Assembly (NCBI GenBank): GCA_020740775.1
Contig: JAHEWK010000004.1
Coordinates: 558,001-622,000 of the forward strand
Direction: 5' to 3'
DNA: 64,000 bases
DNA from: Ilyonectria destructans
Lineage: Eukaryota; Ascomycota; Sordariomycetes; Hypocreales; Nectriaceae
Positions within the stretch are counted from its first letter, which is position 1, and every line of letters starts with the position of its first letter. This document shows, piece by piece, positions 43,511-54,324 of this stretch. The position numbers and the translations under genes were made by a program. The notes under the pieces were generated by a model. The model searched no databases. It was not told the DNA's origin and was given only the letters and a program-made list of their open reading frames with translations.

Positions 43511-44666
43511 ATGCGAGCGCATCTGCCTGCCTTCACCCGCACCGAGGTGGAATCACACAACTGCGAAAAGTCTTGCTATGTCGCTATCGGCGATGCGGTC
43601 TACGACGTGACGGAATTTCTTCAAAGCCATCCTGGCGGAGCGGACCTTGTGCTCAAGTCCCGGACACGACGTGACGAGTATCCTCTCCGACCCCTCTTCA
43701 CACCCTCACTCCGAAGCCGCCTATGAAATCCTCGACGAGTACCTTGCTGGGTTTGTCGTTGCTCAAAAATGTTTGAACCGTTCTGCCAAAAAGATCAATC
43801 ATGTCGCGACGGGGGCTACGGAAAAAAACCTAAACAGCGTATCCTGCGAGGAGGGCCTGAGCAAGGAGACAGACTTCAACAACGACTACACAACCCACAA
43901 GTTCCTCGATCTGAACCGTCCTTTGTTTCCTCAAGTCTGGTTTGGCGGTTTCAGCGAAGAGCTTTACCTTGACCAGGTCCACCGTCCTCGGCATTACAAG
44001 GACGGCAAGTCTGCTCCTGTTTCTGGTAACTTCCTGAAGCCCTTTTCCTTGACACCCTGGTGGATTGTCCCGACTTTCTGGATACCACCTGTCTCATATG
44101 GAGTGTATATTTCCCACTCGGGTCTGAGCAGTACCGTAGAGCAAGCCGGATACTTAATCTTCGGTTTCTTCCTCTGGAGCCTTATCGAGTACACCCTTCA
44201 CCGGTTTTTGTTCCACCTTGACAAGTATGCTACCCCATTGACAATAGATGACATCTCCGTTGATGCTTGTTTCAGATGGCTTCCAGACAACCGAGTCGCC
44301 ATAACTCTTCACTTCCTTCTCCACGGTATCCACCATTATCTCCCCATGGACAAATACCGCCTAGTCATGCCTCCAGTAGTCTTCATCATCCTGGCCAGTC
44401 CCTTTTGGAAGCTAGCCCATGTCATCTTCTTCTACAATTGGAGCGCAGCCACATCAGTCTTCTGTGGCAGTATGCTCGGTTACATCTCCTACGACCTAAC
44501 ACACTACTTCTTACACCATCGGAACCTCCCTCTATGGTACAAGCAGCTCAAGAAGTCCCACCTTCAACACCACTTCCTTGACTATGAACTTAGATTTGGC
44601 GTTACCACTCGCTTCTGGGACCAGGTATCTAGTACTGAATTCTGTGTGGTGAAAAAAGTTAGATGA
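43511..44666 (+). pseudogene. Fatty-acid (sphingolipid alpha) 2-hydroxylase, Scs7-like, with a frameshift
   Basis: The N-terminal cytochrome b5 domain is present: FTRTEVESHN, YVAIGDAVYDVTEFLQSHPG and GADLVLK, with the heme HPGG. Immediately after LVLK the frame must shift: GHDVTSILSDPSSHPHSEAA continues in another frame. Four bases (TCCC) stand where six are expected, so two bases seem lost near 43655, with no room for an intron. The hydroxylase half is otherwise complete: histidine boxes HRFLFH, HGIHH, HYFLHHR and HLQHH. An intron at 44225-44275 (51 nt) restores DKWLPDNRVAITLHFLLHG. The C-terminus ends early in a diverged tail. The family enzyme 2-hydroxylates ceramide fatty acids in the ER. 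This is either a recent pseudogene or a sequencing error. Confidence 0.8.
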
Positions 44667-46045
44667 ATTTTTGAGTCTGTTAGACCCGTCATGCAACACA
44701 GTCCGCGCATGTACTAGTACGATATGAAAACTAAAGCCAAAGGATATGCGTACTTGAGTTAATAGAATAGGAAATCAGATCCCTTTTCAAATTAGACCCA
44801 GCTGCAACTTTAAGCAGTGACTAATTTAGATACTGTCTTTGTTAAAAATCTGTGTTTTTACCAGTACGCTCATAATAGCCGCTTTCTTACGATAGCTTTA
44901 CCTTTGATATGGCGCTTTGTCAGAGACAATAATAGAATCCCCAGGGCAACACGACCCAGTCTGTGCCTGTCCGGTCGGATTCAATCACAGATACAGTTCC
45001 TAAACGAGCCGGTACTAAGCGAAATTAAGAGCATTACGACCTGTTGACTGCCATCGGCATTGACCCGTCTCGCTGTCTGCTTGGTCCCACTTTAAAAATA
45101 TCCCACTTTTTATACCTCTCCGTTGAGCTCACATCTGACAGATTGTCGATACCGGCTTGTTTATTTACTTTAATACTAACCCGAGACCACGTATTGGCCA
45201 CCTCAGGATACACAACGATTAAGGTCGGCCATGACCGAACAGCTACGTCAAGATCCGACCATTGTATCACCAAGTCATCAATACACATTATATTGTCACA
45301 ACTCAATCGAGTGTCTCGTCTAACCCTCACATTGGATCCGGGTATGTTTCGGGACGAGCCGATGATAGCTTGAGCCTCCGGATGTGACGTGGTTTGGCTG
45401 CGCCCCGCGGGTCCTATTGCCATTGGCCTTTGACGTCCAGGTCAACATTTAAATCCCCGTAGCATTGAAGACAGCTTACGACGACGGAGGCCGTTTGAAT
45501 CATAGCGCCAAACCAGTCCCGCTTAGTAAGATATGTTTCTACTGGTAACGGTTCAGAATTGCCCACGTTGAAGTCTCATGTCCTGCACCTCGTATTGTCG
45601 CTGGAGTGGCACAGCTTGAGAAAGATCGACGGTTAAGCCCCCTCGCCCACCAATTCTCAATTGTCTCAGCAACGAAGAAGGAGGTTGACGCGTCAACCCC
45701 TATAAGGTCTAGTAAGAGCTGTTTAATAATAGAAGTTAACGTATTCCCCATATTTTACATAGAATAATAGGTTCTCGTTGAGAATAGCTTTTTAAGCTTA
45801 CGCCTAGACACTATCAGTGCGTGTACCCAGCCCCGAGCAGAGTTGAAAGAGTTTCACGCCGATCGGAAGATGTATCAAAAGTGAATTCGGAGAAGATTGA
45901 CGACCGTCAGTTGTGATACTTCTTTCTATAAAACTAAGCCCGCCTCGTCTCTAGAGAACAATACTATTCCTCCTTAAGTCCTTATTGAGCGATCCCAACA
46001 TCTCAAATCTTTAAAAGTCCGTGGATTCACATCCCCGAGTCAGTC
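44667..46045. other. Intergenic region without a clear gene
   Basis: Minus-strand ORFs at 45034-45423 (129 codons) and 45539-45751 (70 codons) were examined. The latter reads a little like a transposase fragment (SFFVAETIENWWARGLN) but not enough to call. A promoter for the gene at 46046 is expected near the 3' end. Confidence 0.4.
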
Positions 46046-46948
46046 ATGCATACCACAAATCTAGTCAGCCGCGATATTGCGTCGTCGGAAACCATCAGGC
46101 TTTATTATGCCTCTCTTGTCATCTTTGGCGCACTATTTGCACCCACTCTTCTTATCGCGTACAAACATGGAAAGCCTGGGATGTTATGCTGGCCAATCTT
46201 TGTGGGATCTTTCGGCCTTCGTTTAATGGCTGATGCCTACCACATTACCCGCCGCCACGATGCCGAGGAGTACGATGCAATAACTATCATTACTTCTACC
46301 GGAATTATTGCCACCCTTTCATTGACGCTTCTCGGCATGATTTACGAAGGGTGAGGGTGCTAGGATGCTCTATATCACTTCGTCACTGACATTGTTTGTA
46401 GCCTGAACCTTGTCTCGCTTCCGTCAAGCCGGCGCGGTCGAAAGATTGTCCTCGGTGTTACTCATTTCGTCATCACTGCCAGTACCGGAATGACAGGACT
46501 TGGCGGAGTACCCGACTCGACAGCCTCTGGGGGCGTTAAAAACGAAAACCTCAATAGGCTTGGATGCTCCGTAGCGGTACTGGCTATGTGTGGTGTTTTG
46601 GTTTGGTTATACTTTTCTGGGAGGCGCATCTTTCCCTTCTCCCAAGTTACGGATCAATTTGCCAACTACCAGGCCGCCAAGCGGTTACTGATGGCCGCTG
46701 GGGCTGGGTCAATCATCATGTTGATTCGCCTGACCTACAACCTGGTATACGCTTTCAACCAGACGCCCAGCTTGGACCCTGTTACGGGAAGCTTTGCCAC
46801 AAGACTAGTCCTGGTCTTTGGGACCCAGTTATTGATCGCACTTGTTGTCATTGCAGGTGGCTGGTTGAGCAAGGACGCCCGACCTCCTCCGCTCCTAAAG
46901 CCCCTTGACGGATCTATTGGGATGTCTAGTAGCTCACATCTAGTCTGA
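46046..46948 (+). CDS. Multi-pass membrane protein of a fungal seven-TM-like family (283 aa)
   Basis: Exons 46046-46350 and 46402-46948 join as YEG|LNLVS (phase 2). Hydrophobic segments: YYASLVIFGALFAPTLLIAY, LCWPIFVGSFGLRLMADAYH, AITIITSTGIIATLSLTLLG, IVLGVTHFVITASTGMTGLG, GCSVAVLAMCGVLVWLYFSG, SIIMLIRLTYNLVYAF and LVLVFGTQLLIALVVIAGGW, seven in total. The pattern HGKPGMLxWPIFVGSFGLRL and IRLTYNLVYAF is that of an uncharacterised mould membrane family (I recall a DUF7702-type annotation). No function is known; such proteins are often near secondary-metabolism or effector loci. Confidence 0.85.
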
Positions 46949-48791
46949 TGTAGACAATAGTCATGTTAGAGGGGAGACAGCGACATCAAGGATATTTGGG
47001 CAAATTTGTTACTCACGCGAAGTCCAAGGGGCATGCACCGACTGGGCCAGTAAGAATGAGATTGATCCGGAATCACTCATCAAGGTCATGGCTGCAGTTA
47101 AGAATATGGGAGTAGGAAACGGTTCACGTACAATTTTGCCAGTTAAGATAGAGGTTTAGAAAACAGTACCATTTGTGTCCTGGTATTCCTAGCTATAAGA
47201 ACTCGACAAGGTGTCAAGGTTGTTTGACGCTTAACATTAAGTCGTCACAATTCATCAAATCCGATAAAATTGCCTATAATTATTGTCCAAGCCCTTTTCC
47301 GGCGAATTAGCCGCTCATCATCTTGGGAGAACGAGAGGCGGCCATGCGACCATACATCGAAGCTGACCAACGTGCGCCGCAGCATAGATTCGACTTTCGC
47401 CATAGGGAATCGATATTCCACCCAGTAAATCCGGGTGACTCAATAAATGTACCTAAGTCTCACCTTCGCCTTGTGGTGATTCCAGACCTAATCACTGACA
47501 ACGGACGTCGGGGGGGTTCAAACTAGTTGGTGTACGGCGTGAGAAAAATCGTTTGTCGGAGGCGATGGATGAAACCAGCACTTATCAACGCGAGGATAGC
47601 TGTCTAATGTAACCTTTCTATCCACCTGATTTTCTGCGGCATTTTCATCCAGCAAGGCGCATAACTGGGGGAGACTTTATTTGCCATAGCGGTCGCGCCC
47701 ACCAATATACCATCCACCCAGACAATGTATTCTAAGGAAGTGAATGAGCTTGTGTATGGGAGCTGCATCCCTACAACAGCCATGGCTAAACCGGGCAATG
47801 GTGGGGTGTCCAAGCCTCCCAGTTTCGACAATCGAAAGGCTGAGCTCACCGAGATCGATGATGTCAAAATCGAGTCTACGGCGGAGTTTGGTGATACAGC
47901 ATGTATACTCAGGGCATTTTTAGAACGGTTATGTTAGCATTCATACAGATCATCGGAAACTATTCTGATGTGATAGCTTATTTCAGCTGGGATAGAACCA
48001 CTCAGGACGATCCAAACTAGGCGTTGTCCTTTTACTCGCAGAATCTCGGAGATCAAATCAAGTATAGATCTTGTTTCAGGCAGAAGTAACAGATATGGAT
48101 CATGTAATCCAACTACTGCAAGATGTCATCAAAACAACGCCGTCCAACCACCCAGTCTGGGCTTTTCCACTTCAAAAGCGTACAATGAGATGTGTGTACA
48201 AATACTCGACGAAAAACACTGTATACCGACTCGAGGATGCAATTTAAATGTATCAAGAAGTCTTAGCCAGATATCAGATCGCCATTCGTTCCAGGCCTTT
48301 TAGCTATCAGAGCTTTAAACTTTGTACGAATACCGAGATAATAGAACGGGATCAGAAGGGGGGGCTCTTGAAATGGCAATTCAATTATTTTGAGAGGCTC
48401 TCAGCATCCTACCTTCGAGCGATCCGGACTGGAGTTGGCATGTTCAAGGTCTTGGAAAATTATCTCTGGAGATGGCTATTGCAACAAAAGGCATGGCTGA
48501 TTTCGACGGGGCAATGCACCCGCATCAACGAGCTATTGGCAGCAAAGCGCTGGTGGGCAATAAAGAGCAGGCGTTTGACCTAGTATCCCTTTCAGAAGTG
48601 TATCAAGCCGGATACTCTCTGAGCAAATAACCAGGCAATATCCATACTGCAGTCAGCCTTTGTCAAAAAGCTCTCTATATAAGGCCACGTGACAATTCGC
48701 GCTGGGTCTATCGACTTAAAGTCCTAGATATGTATGCGATGTGTAGAATGCCCCGATAAGAACGAGAGCGAGTTTCGAGGAACCAGCCACA
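46949..48791. other. Gene-poor region upstream of the CHAT relic
   Basis: Short ORFs at 47323-47526, 47604-47867 (minus), 47725-47937 and 48248-48583 were examined. None is recognised. The last two could be remains of the missing upstream part of the CHAT-domain gene, but no TPR unit could be read with confidence. Confidence 0.4.
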
Positions 48792-49559
48792 ATGGATCAA
48801 CTCCTGCTGGATACAATTTCATCCAATCACGAGAGACGAGAATTGTCGTTCTACGATATGGTGAGTTTCTTGAGCCAGATGGCGTTATCGATCACTCTAG
48901 ACGGCCTGCGCTACTCTTGGAGGCTGCCAACCACCATCCTTCCAGTACCAACACCCATTAAGATACCCACGGCCTCTTGCTCACACCCTGTATTAGACCA
49001 AGGCCTGGAAGCAGACACTCGGAGTTGTATGCATACTAGTAGATTTACTACAGTCCCCCACGCCGCGCTTTCTGGAGGCCTCGTACAAAAACACCTTAAT
49101 TGGCAATATTCAACCCTGCGCCCTAGTTCGCAATGCGCAGCGGCGAAACTACATGCGGGAATGAGCGCCATCAAGGCGTTGCAACTTCTTGAGGGCGGCC
49201 GCAATGTGCTTTCGACGTCTCTCGATGAGCTACGGACAGACATCATAAGCCCAGAGGAGAGACGGCAGGAAGATGCCGCGAGGGAGTTTGACAATCTCAC
49301 AGCCGAAATTCGTGAAACTCCCGACGTCGAGAGCTTTCTACTCCCTCCAAGTGAGGCGGAAATGTACGCAGCGGCACACCGTGGTCCAATCGTCGTCATC
49401 AATACTAGTCATCTAGGCTGCGGTGCCCTGCTAGTTGGCCAGAGGTGCAGGCTTAGTGGCTTAGTTGAAAAGTCATTAACAGGAGAAATTCCAACGATTA
49501 GGAGTCCTAGACACGAGGGCGCGAAGTCTCTTCGGTTACCGAGTGGCGTTTTTTTTTGA
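48792..49559 (+). pseudogene. CHAT-domain (caspase-like) protein relic, truncated
   Basis: From about residue 123 the frame reads SAIKALQLLEGGRNVLSTSL, DELRTDI, then AAREFDNLTAEIRETPDVES, FLLPPSEAEMYAAAHRGPIV and VVINTSHLGCGALLVGQRC. This is the order seen in fungal TPR-CHAT proteins before the catalytic His-Cys part (xxLLExGRxVL, RTDI, FLLPPSxxEL, GPIVVINVSxxxCDA). The segment between RTDI and AAREF is shorter than usual, and the protein stops at 49559 before the His and Cys catalytic residues. The first 120 residues are unrelated. It is therefore a truncated remnant, not an active protease. Confidence 0.7.
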
Positions 49560-52500
49560 TGACGAGGGGATAGGGCACACGCACTGGGTTCCCTATGTTT
49601 ATTTCGGCATTTGACTTTTCATCTAGCGGTTGTTTTTGAGGATGTCAAAGGTCCGCACAGTCCTCGCAAAGGTTTACGTGATTAATTTCTCCATCGTGAT
49701 AATTCAAGTGCTGATAGTAGACCCAACAGCAGAAACTGTGGGGATGTTGTCTTGACGCAATGCGTACTCCATGCGCATAGGGATCGGCAGTGGCAGTGTC
49801 GCGGAGGCGATGACGTAGTCAATCCGTTTTAAAAGTCAGGCGAGTTAATTGTGAGATGCATACATCTGCGATTGATTGAGATAATTATAGCAATCCGTGA
49901 TCGTCGATCAAATGTGCTGTCGATCAATCGCCTTAAACTGTCCCAGGTGCGTTGCAGCGCGCAGTGTGCAAAGGAAGGATTCCATTCAAGGCGCTGACAA
50001 CTCGGCTCTCGGCTACCTAGGTGACATCAGAAGCATGGAATAATCCCAACCTAGCTCGAGTCTGTTTCAGCTGCGGTGTCAATGGAGCCAAGTGACGGTT
50101 GACGTCTCGTGGCGTTTCAGGGTGGTTAGCGCCTGGTCGCTGAATGCGGCCGTTTTCCGGCTTTTCGGCAGATAAGCGGAGGCCAGATGTTCAAAGGCCC
50201 GAGGTGCATTGAGTGCAACCTGTTACAGGCTCTACCACTGCGGTGCCGAGTCCGATGAGGGTGTTGAGATGGTAAAGCCATGAATCGTACGTGCTCTAGA
50301 TGAATGCAATTGTGAAATTATTCATTATGAATTGGGCATTGTATTATTTTTGATATTTGTAAACTAGAAACTGGATCAAAGCTACAATTCTACGGTCTAG
50401 AAATTATCTTTGGAAGCAAGTGAGTCGATTTAGTTACGTGACACGCTTCTCGATCTTGAACCGAGACCCAAGTAACACCCGATTCGGCACTCTCGAACTC
50501 AGTTACACGGGTACCATGGCAAAATTTACGTGCACCCTCCTCAACTCTCGGTAAAACCAACAGAACAACTAGTGACTCGCTTCTCGAGACCCAGATATTA
50601 TTTATGTTTGCTCTAGCGTGTCATTTTGCGCCATCACCACTACCCTGGAGCTCTCGATGAAAACGCCAAGACGATGGTGCGGACAGCGAGGATCCTGGAG
50701 AAATAAGCTTAATGTGTCTACCACTCTATTGAGCTTGGCATGGTGCTCCATGCCGATTGTTTTTTTTTCTTCTCGAGTCTCGGTTGGATGGTTGCTTAGT
50801 ACAAAATAAATTAAGCTCTCTGTTAACATTTCAAAGTGAGTCTCAATCCGTCTCTCGCCTGGTCTGGTTCCCCGGATATCGTACTAGCGGGTCTAAGGAA
50901 GGAAATTTTGTGCACTCGGCAAAGAATGCCGCTCTGTTATGGGGTATGGGGAATGGTATTGGTGGCCAAATGAACTGATGCAAGGCACGCGAGGCGTTTG
51001 CTGGGGTGGCTTGGTGCATCGGAGGAACTACTCTCTTGGGCGGCCGCTCTATTGGCTGGGAGAAGGCAGATGGGGGAGGGACGACGTATACCCCAACTAT
51101 ATAGAGATTAGTCAACTGCAGGGAGGATTCCGGTGGAGAATGACAAATGATGGCGGTTGTTGTGGATGAGCCCTTGGATGTTTATCCGTAAGGGCGCCAT
51201 GTTTAATCATGATGAAGAGCTTAAGCTTCAAGGGGTTGCTTCACCTAAGGCTTGGCGCGGGATGCATGCTAGATGTCAGACGCCAAGTTTTGTTTGATTC
51301 GCCGTGGTCGTTTTTGGGCCTGAGCTGTAGAAGCGATGGATGTCTTGGCGTCTCACCCACATGGGAGGGGATTGATTCTATGGATGTACGATCGATCTTG
51401 ATGGACTTGCAAATATGCTAGACGTGCGTGCCTTTTTACCACATTGGAATAACTAAGTAGACGAAAAGAAATTAGACATTCTAGACGGTGTACTCGGAGT
51501 GGAATGTACGGGATAATGGAATTGAATGGACAGGCAGGTGGGGATAAAAGCGGGAACAAGGGGAACTCTCTCGCATCAGCCCCTTGATGTGGAGTGCAAA
51601 TGTCAATCCCAGACGTGATCCCAGACGCTTAGGCAGGCTGCAGACACTGTGTCCATTCGCGAATTGAAGCTTGGCGGCGATTGGATTCCACCACTGGGCG
51701 ACGGACTCTGGCATCTGTTTGGGGTTGTTTTGGGGGATGTGGATATTGTAGATATCTGATTGTCCCTGAATGTCTGACCGCCCTTGGCACACGCTCTGTG
51801 CTAGCAGGGGCAGGTCTCCAGCAGGGGAGAACAAAGAATAAAAGAAGACGGCGGGTCGTGACCCATCAGAGTAGCTGTTCGGCACGACGGGGGCCCTAAC
51901 CAGTGGAGGGCAACGAACGGATAGACGGATCAACGGGGAGTTGGACAAAGAACGCGAATCGACGGGGCTCAGCAGCTGGGCAACTATGTCACAGAGGATA
52001 GACTGAGACACATGAATGGATGGATTGGTGGCGTCGACGCGCGGCGGGATGTCATGATTGGGTTGAGCTGGGGGCAGGGAGCCAAAAGAGGAACCTGCTC
52101 CACCAGCGGCCCGCCTGAAGCCCTCTGTTTGACGTCTTTGACGGGCAGCGATCAACAGTAGATGCCACAACCACCACAGCAACAGGGAAAGTATGGCGTT
52201 CAACATCGAGGCGATGAGGCAATGCGAGCGTCGTAGATGGGATTGCGCGGCCTCATTTGAGCCGAATCTCAAATGAAGCTGCAATCAAGCCGTTGTAAGC
52301 GTTGCCTCGTGTCGCTGACGCTGTGGTGGCTTGCACGGCCACCATGGCGGTTTGGTCGAGCCTACAGTTGAGGGTGACTTGGACGGCCCTCCCGCTATAC
52401 CCGCCCGCTAGCCATTCACAGCCGGCGGGCATGTCATCAGGGACGACATGCCTTGTACAGTATTAATCCGGGCGTCGGCACAGACATGGCACTGTGGTTT

Positions 52501-53790
52501 GAGACATGAAGACTTGCTGTTGGAGAAGTCTAGGCGCCGAGGGAGAAGTAGGCGCTGAGGCGCATGACAGTCTACACCTATCCCGCACTACCGTAGGCGC
52601 TATGAGTTGTACTGTAGTTATGGCGAGGGCGGGCTTCCAGTGGTGCAGGCTAATGGGGCAGGGTTAGTGGGCCTGGTTGCAGTAGGTAGGGCCGTCATTC
52701 TTGAGCTCTGACTAGAGACAGACATGGCGTTGCGATACGCACGGCGGTGGTTTGCGTAGTTAATCCAAACAGAGTTGAGGCTTCGTTCGAACATGGAAAC
52801 CAGATTAATGGGCGGCATCCTTACATACCGACAGGCGGTTGGTTCATGGCGGTTGGTTTATGGCGCAGCGCAGTGGAGAGTTCGGCGCATGCCTCGACGC
52901 TCTTCGTCATGAATGGGTAACATAGTGATGAGGATTGTCTTGTGTCTAAAGTCTACTCTAAAGACTAACAACAAGCAAAGCTATGCAGGGCAGTGACAGG
53001 TAATAAGTGTAGAATAGCTACAAATCCTGCCCTCCGTTTTGCATTCGCAGGCCGTCTCGGCTGGGTTTGAGAAGGGCGACTAGGGGCCGCGAACCAGCCT
53101 AGTGCACCGCACAAGCCCCGGAACAAACGTGGAGAGAAGCTTGTTTTCCGGCGAGCGGTTGCTTCAAAACAAGGGCACGTCGTAGCTTGTACTATGCAGC
53201 ATGGGGGGTTTGTCGAGTGGGACGGCCGGCGTGTGACGTTGATACGACACGACACGCCCCTCCCCTGCAACAAGCTCGGAGTGCAAACCAAACCACGGCC
53301 GCTGGGATGTTGGTTTGAGGTTGAAGCTTGGCTTGTCACGATTTCGCTCTGGATATGATGTGGTTTTAGTTGCATGTTTGCGTGTTGTGTGGCAGCGGGC
53401 TCGGCGTTTGAATATTCGTCTCGTCTTTGCTCGTCGCTGCTCGTGTTGGTTCGCGCGGGCTCCGGCGGCTGCAGGGGCGGTTGCAGGGGGCGGGTGGCGG
53501 TTCCAGGGGACGGTTGCAGGATGTTCAGGGCATTCAGGGCATTCATGACACCTGTAAATAGCCCTGGATCCACTCCCACTGCACTGGCGCCCTTTGAGCC
53601 CGCCACTAGGATTCCTAGAGCGGGCGTGTTTCCTACAGAAACACCCTTCTCTTTGTGCTTGGTGCGTCGTGCTTGGTGCTTCCATACAGCGTTTGCTTGC
53701 TTGCTTGCGTATCCATGATCGTCCATCCCTTACCGGGTTCTGGCCGCTTGGTATTCCACCGCTTTGCACAGTCCAGTCCAGGTGCACAGT
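49560..53790. other. Long region without a convincing gene
   Basis: ORFs here are short or low-complexity: 51481-52284 (minus, 267 codons) and 52965-53726 (minus, 253 codons) have no domain, no typical fungal codon pattern and overlap others on both strands. Bases 53460-53520 are G-rich with spaced GGGG runs. Nothing else is seen. Confidence 0.45.
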
Positions 53791-54324
53791 AACTACCGTA
53801 CTGTACTTCCCTCCTGCGACTGTCTCTCTTCCTTTTTTAACCCTTCTTTTCTTCCCTCCTCCCCGCTACGCTCCCCCATCGCCATCTCCATATCACATCC
53901 CTCGCCCTGAGCAACCCTCGCCTCGGCTTTTCGTTTCTTTCGTGTTTCTTAACTGAGCCTTTCCCGCGCCTCTTTCCTTACTGCGGTTTCTTTATTTATT
54001 TCTTCACTGCTCTTGTGGCCCTTGCTACTCTACGTGCTTCATCTCGCTTTTCCGCGACTGTACGCAGCCACTCACAGCGCTCCTTCCCCTTCTCCTACCA
54101 AACCACCGGTGCACCCGTCGCTCCTGCCATCCGATCGTTCGTTGGCTTGGCTGCATCCATAACTGGCAGCTGCCACACCTCTAGTGGCACACTCTTGATA
54201 TCATACAGTCCTTCAACAACTCGCCCGCGTTGTTCATCCTTTTCTTTGTCGTCCCTCGAGTCGACTTCAACAAAGCCGACATCATCGACACTCACCCTGA
54301 GCTCCTCTCATCTCCATCTTCAAC
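53791..54324 (+). promoter_or_regulatory. Pyrimidine-rich promoter/5' leader of the Cas1-like gene
   Basis: A long C/T-rich stretch (for example around 53805-53900 and 53940-54010) lies just upstream of the gene at 54325. CT-rich tracts are common near transcription starts of strongly expressed fungal genes. The 5' end of the transcript cannot be set without RNA data. Confidence 0.5.

Noticed and set aside
45539..45751. Possible transposase fragment (SFFVAETIENWWARGLN)
   Set aside because: Only about 15 residues look similar to a DDE-type transposase; the flanks do not continue the family pattern in any frame.
51481..52284. 267-codon minus-strand ORF
   Set aside because: No domain, irregular composition and no splice context. 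A short Leu/Trp stretch near the N-terminus is not enough to call a membrane protein.
52965..53787. Overlapping minus-strand ORFs of 253 and 207 codons
   Set aside because: Two frames open over the same DNA, Pro/Ala/Arg/Thr-rich, no conserved motif. They lie in the upstream region of the Cas1-like gene.
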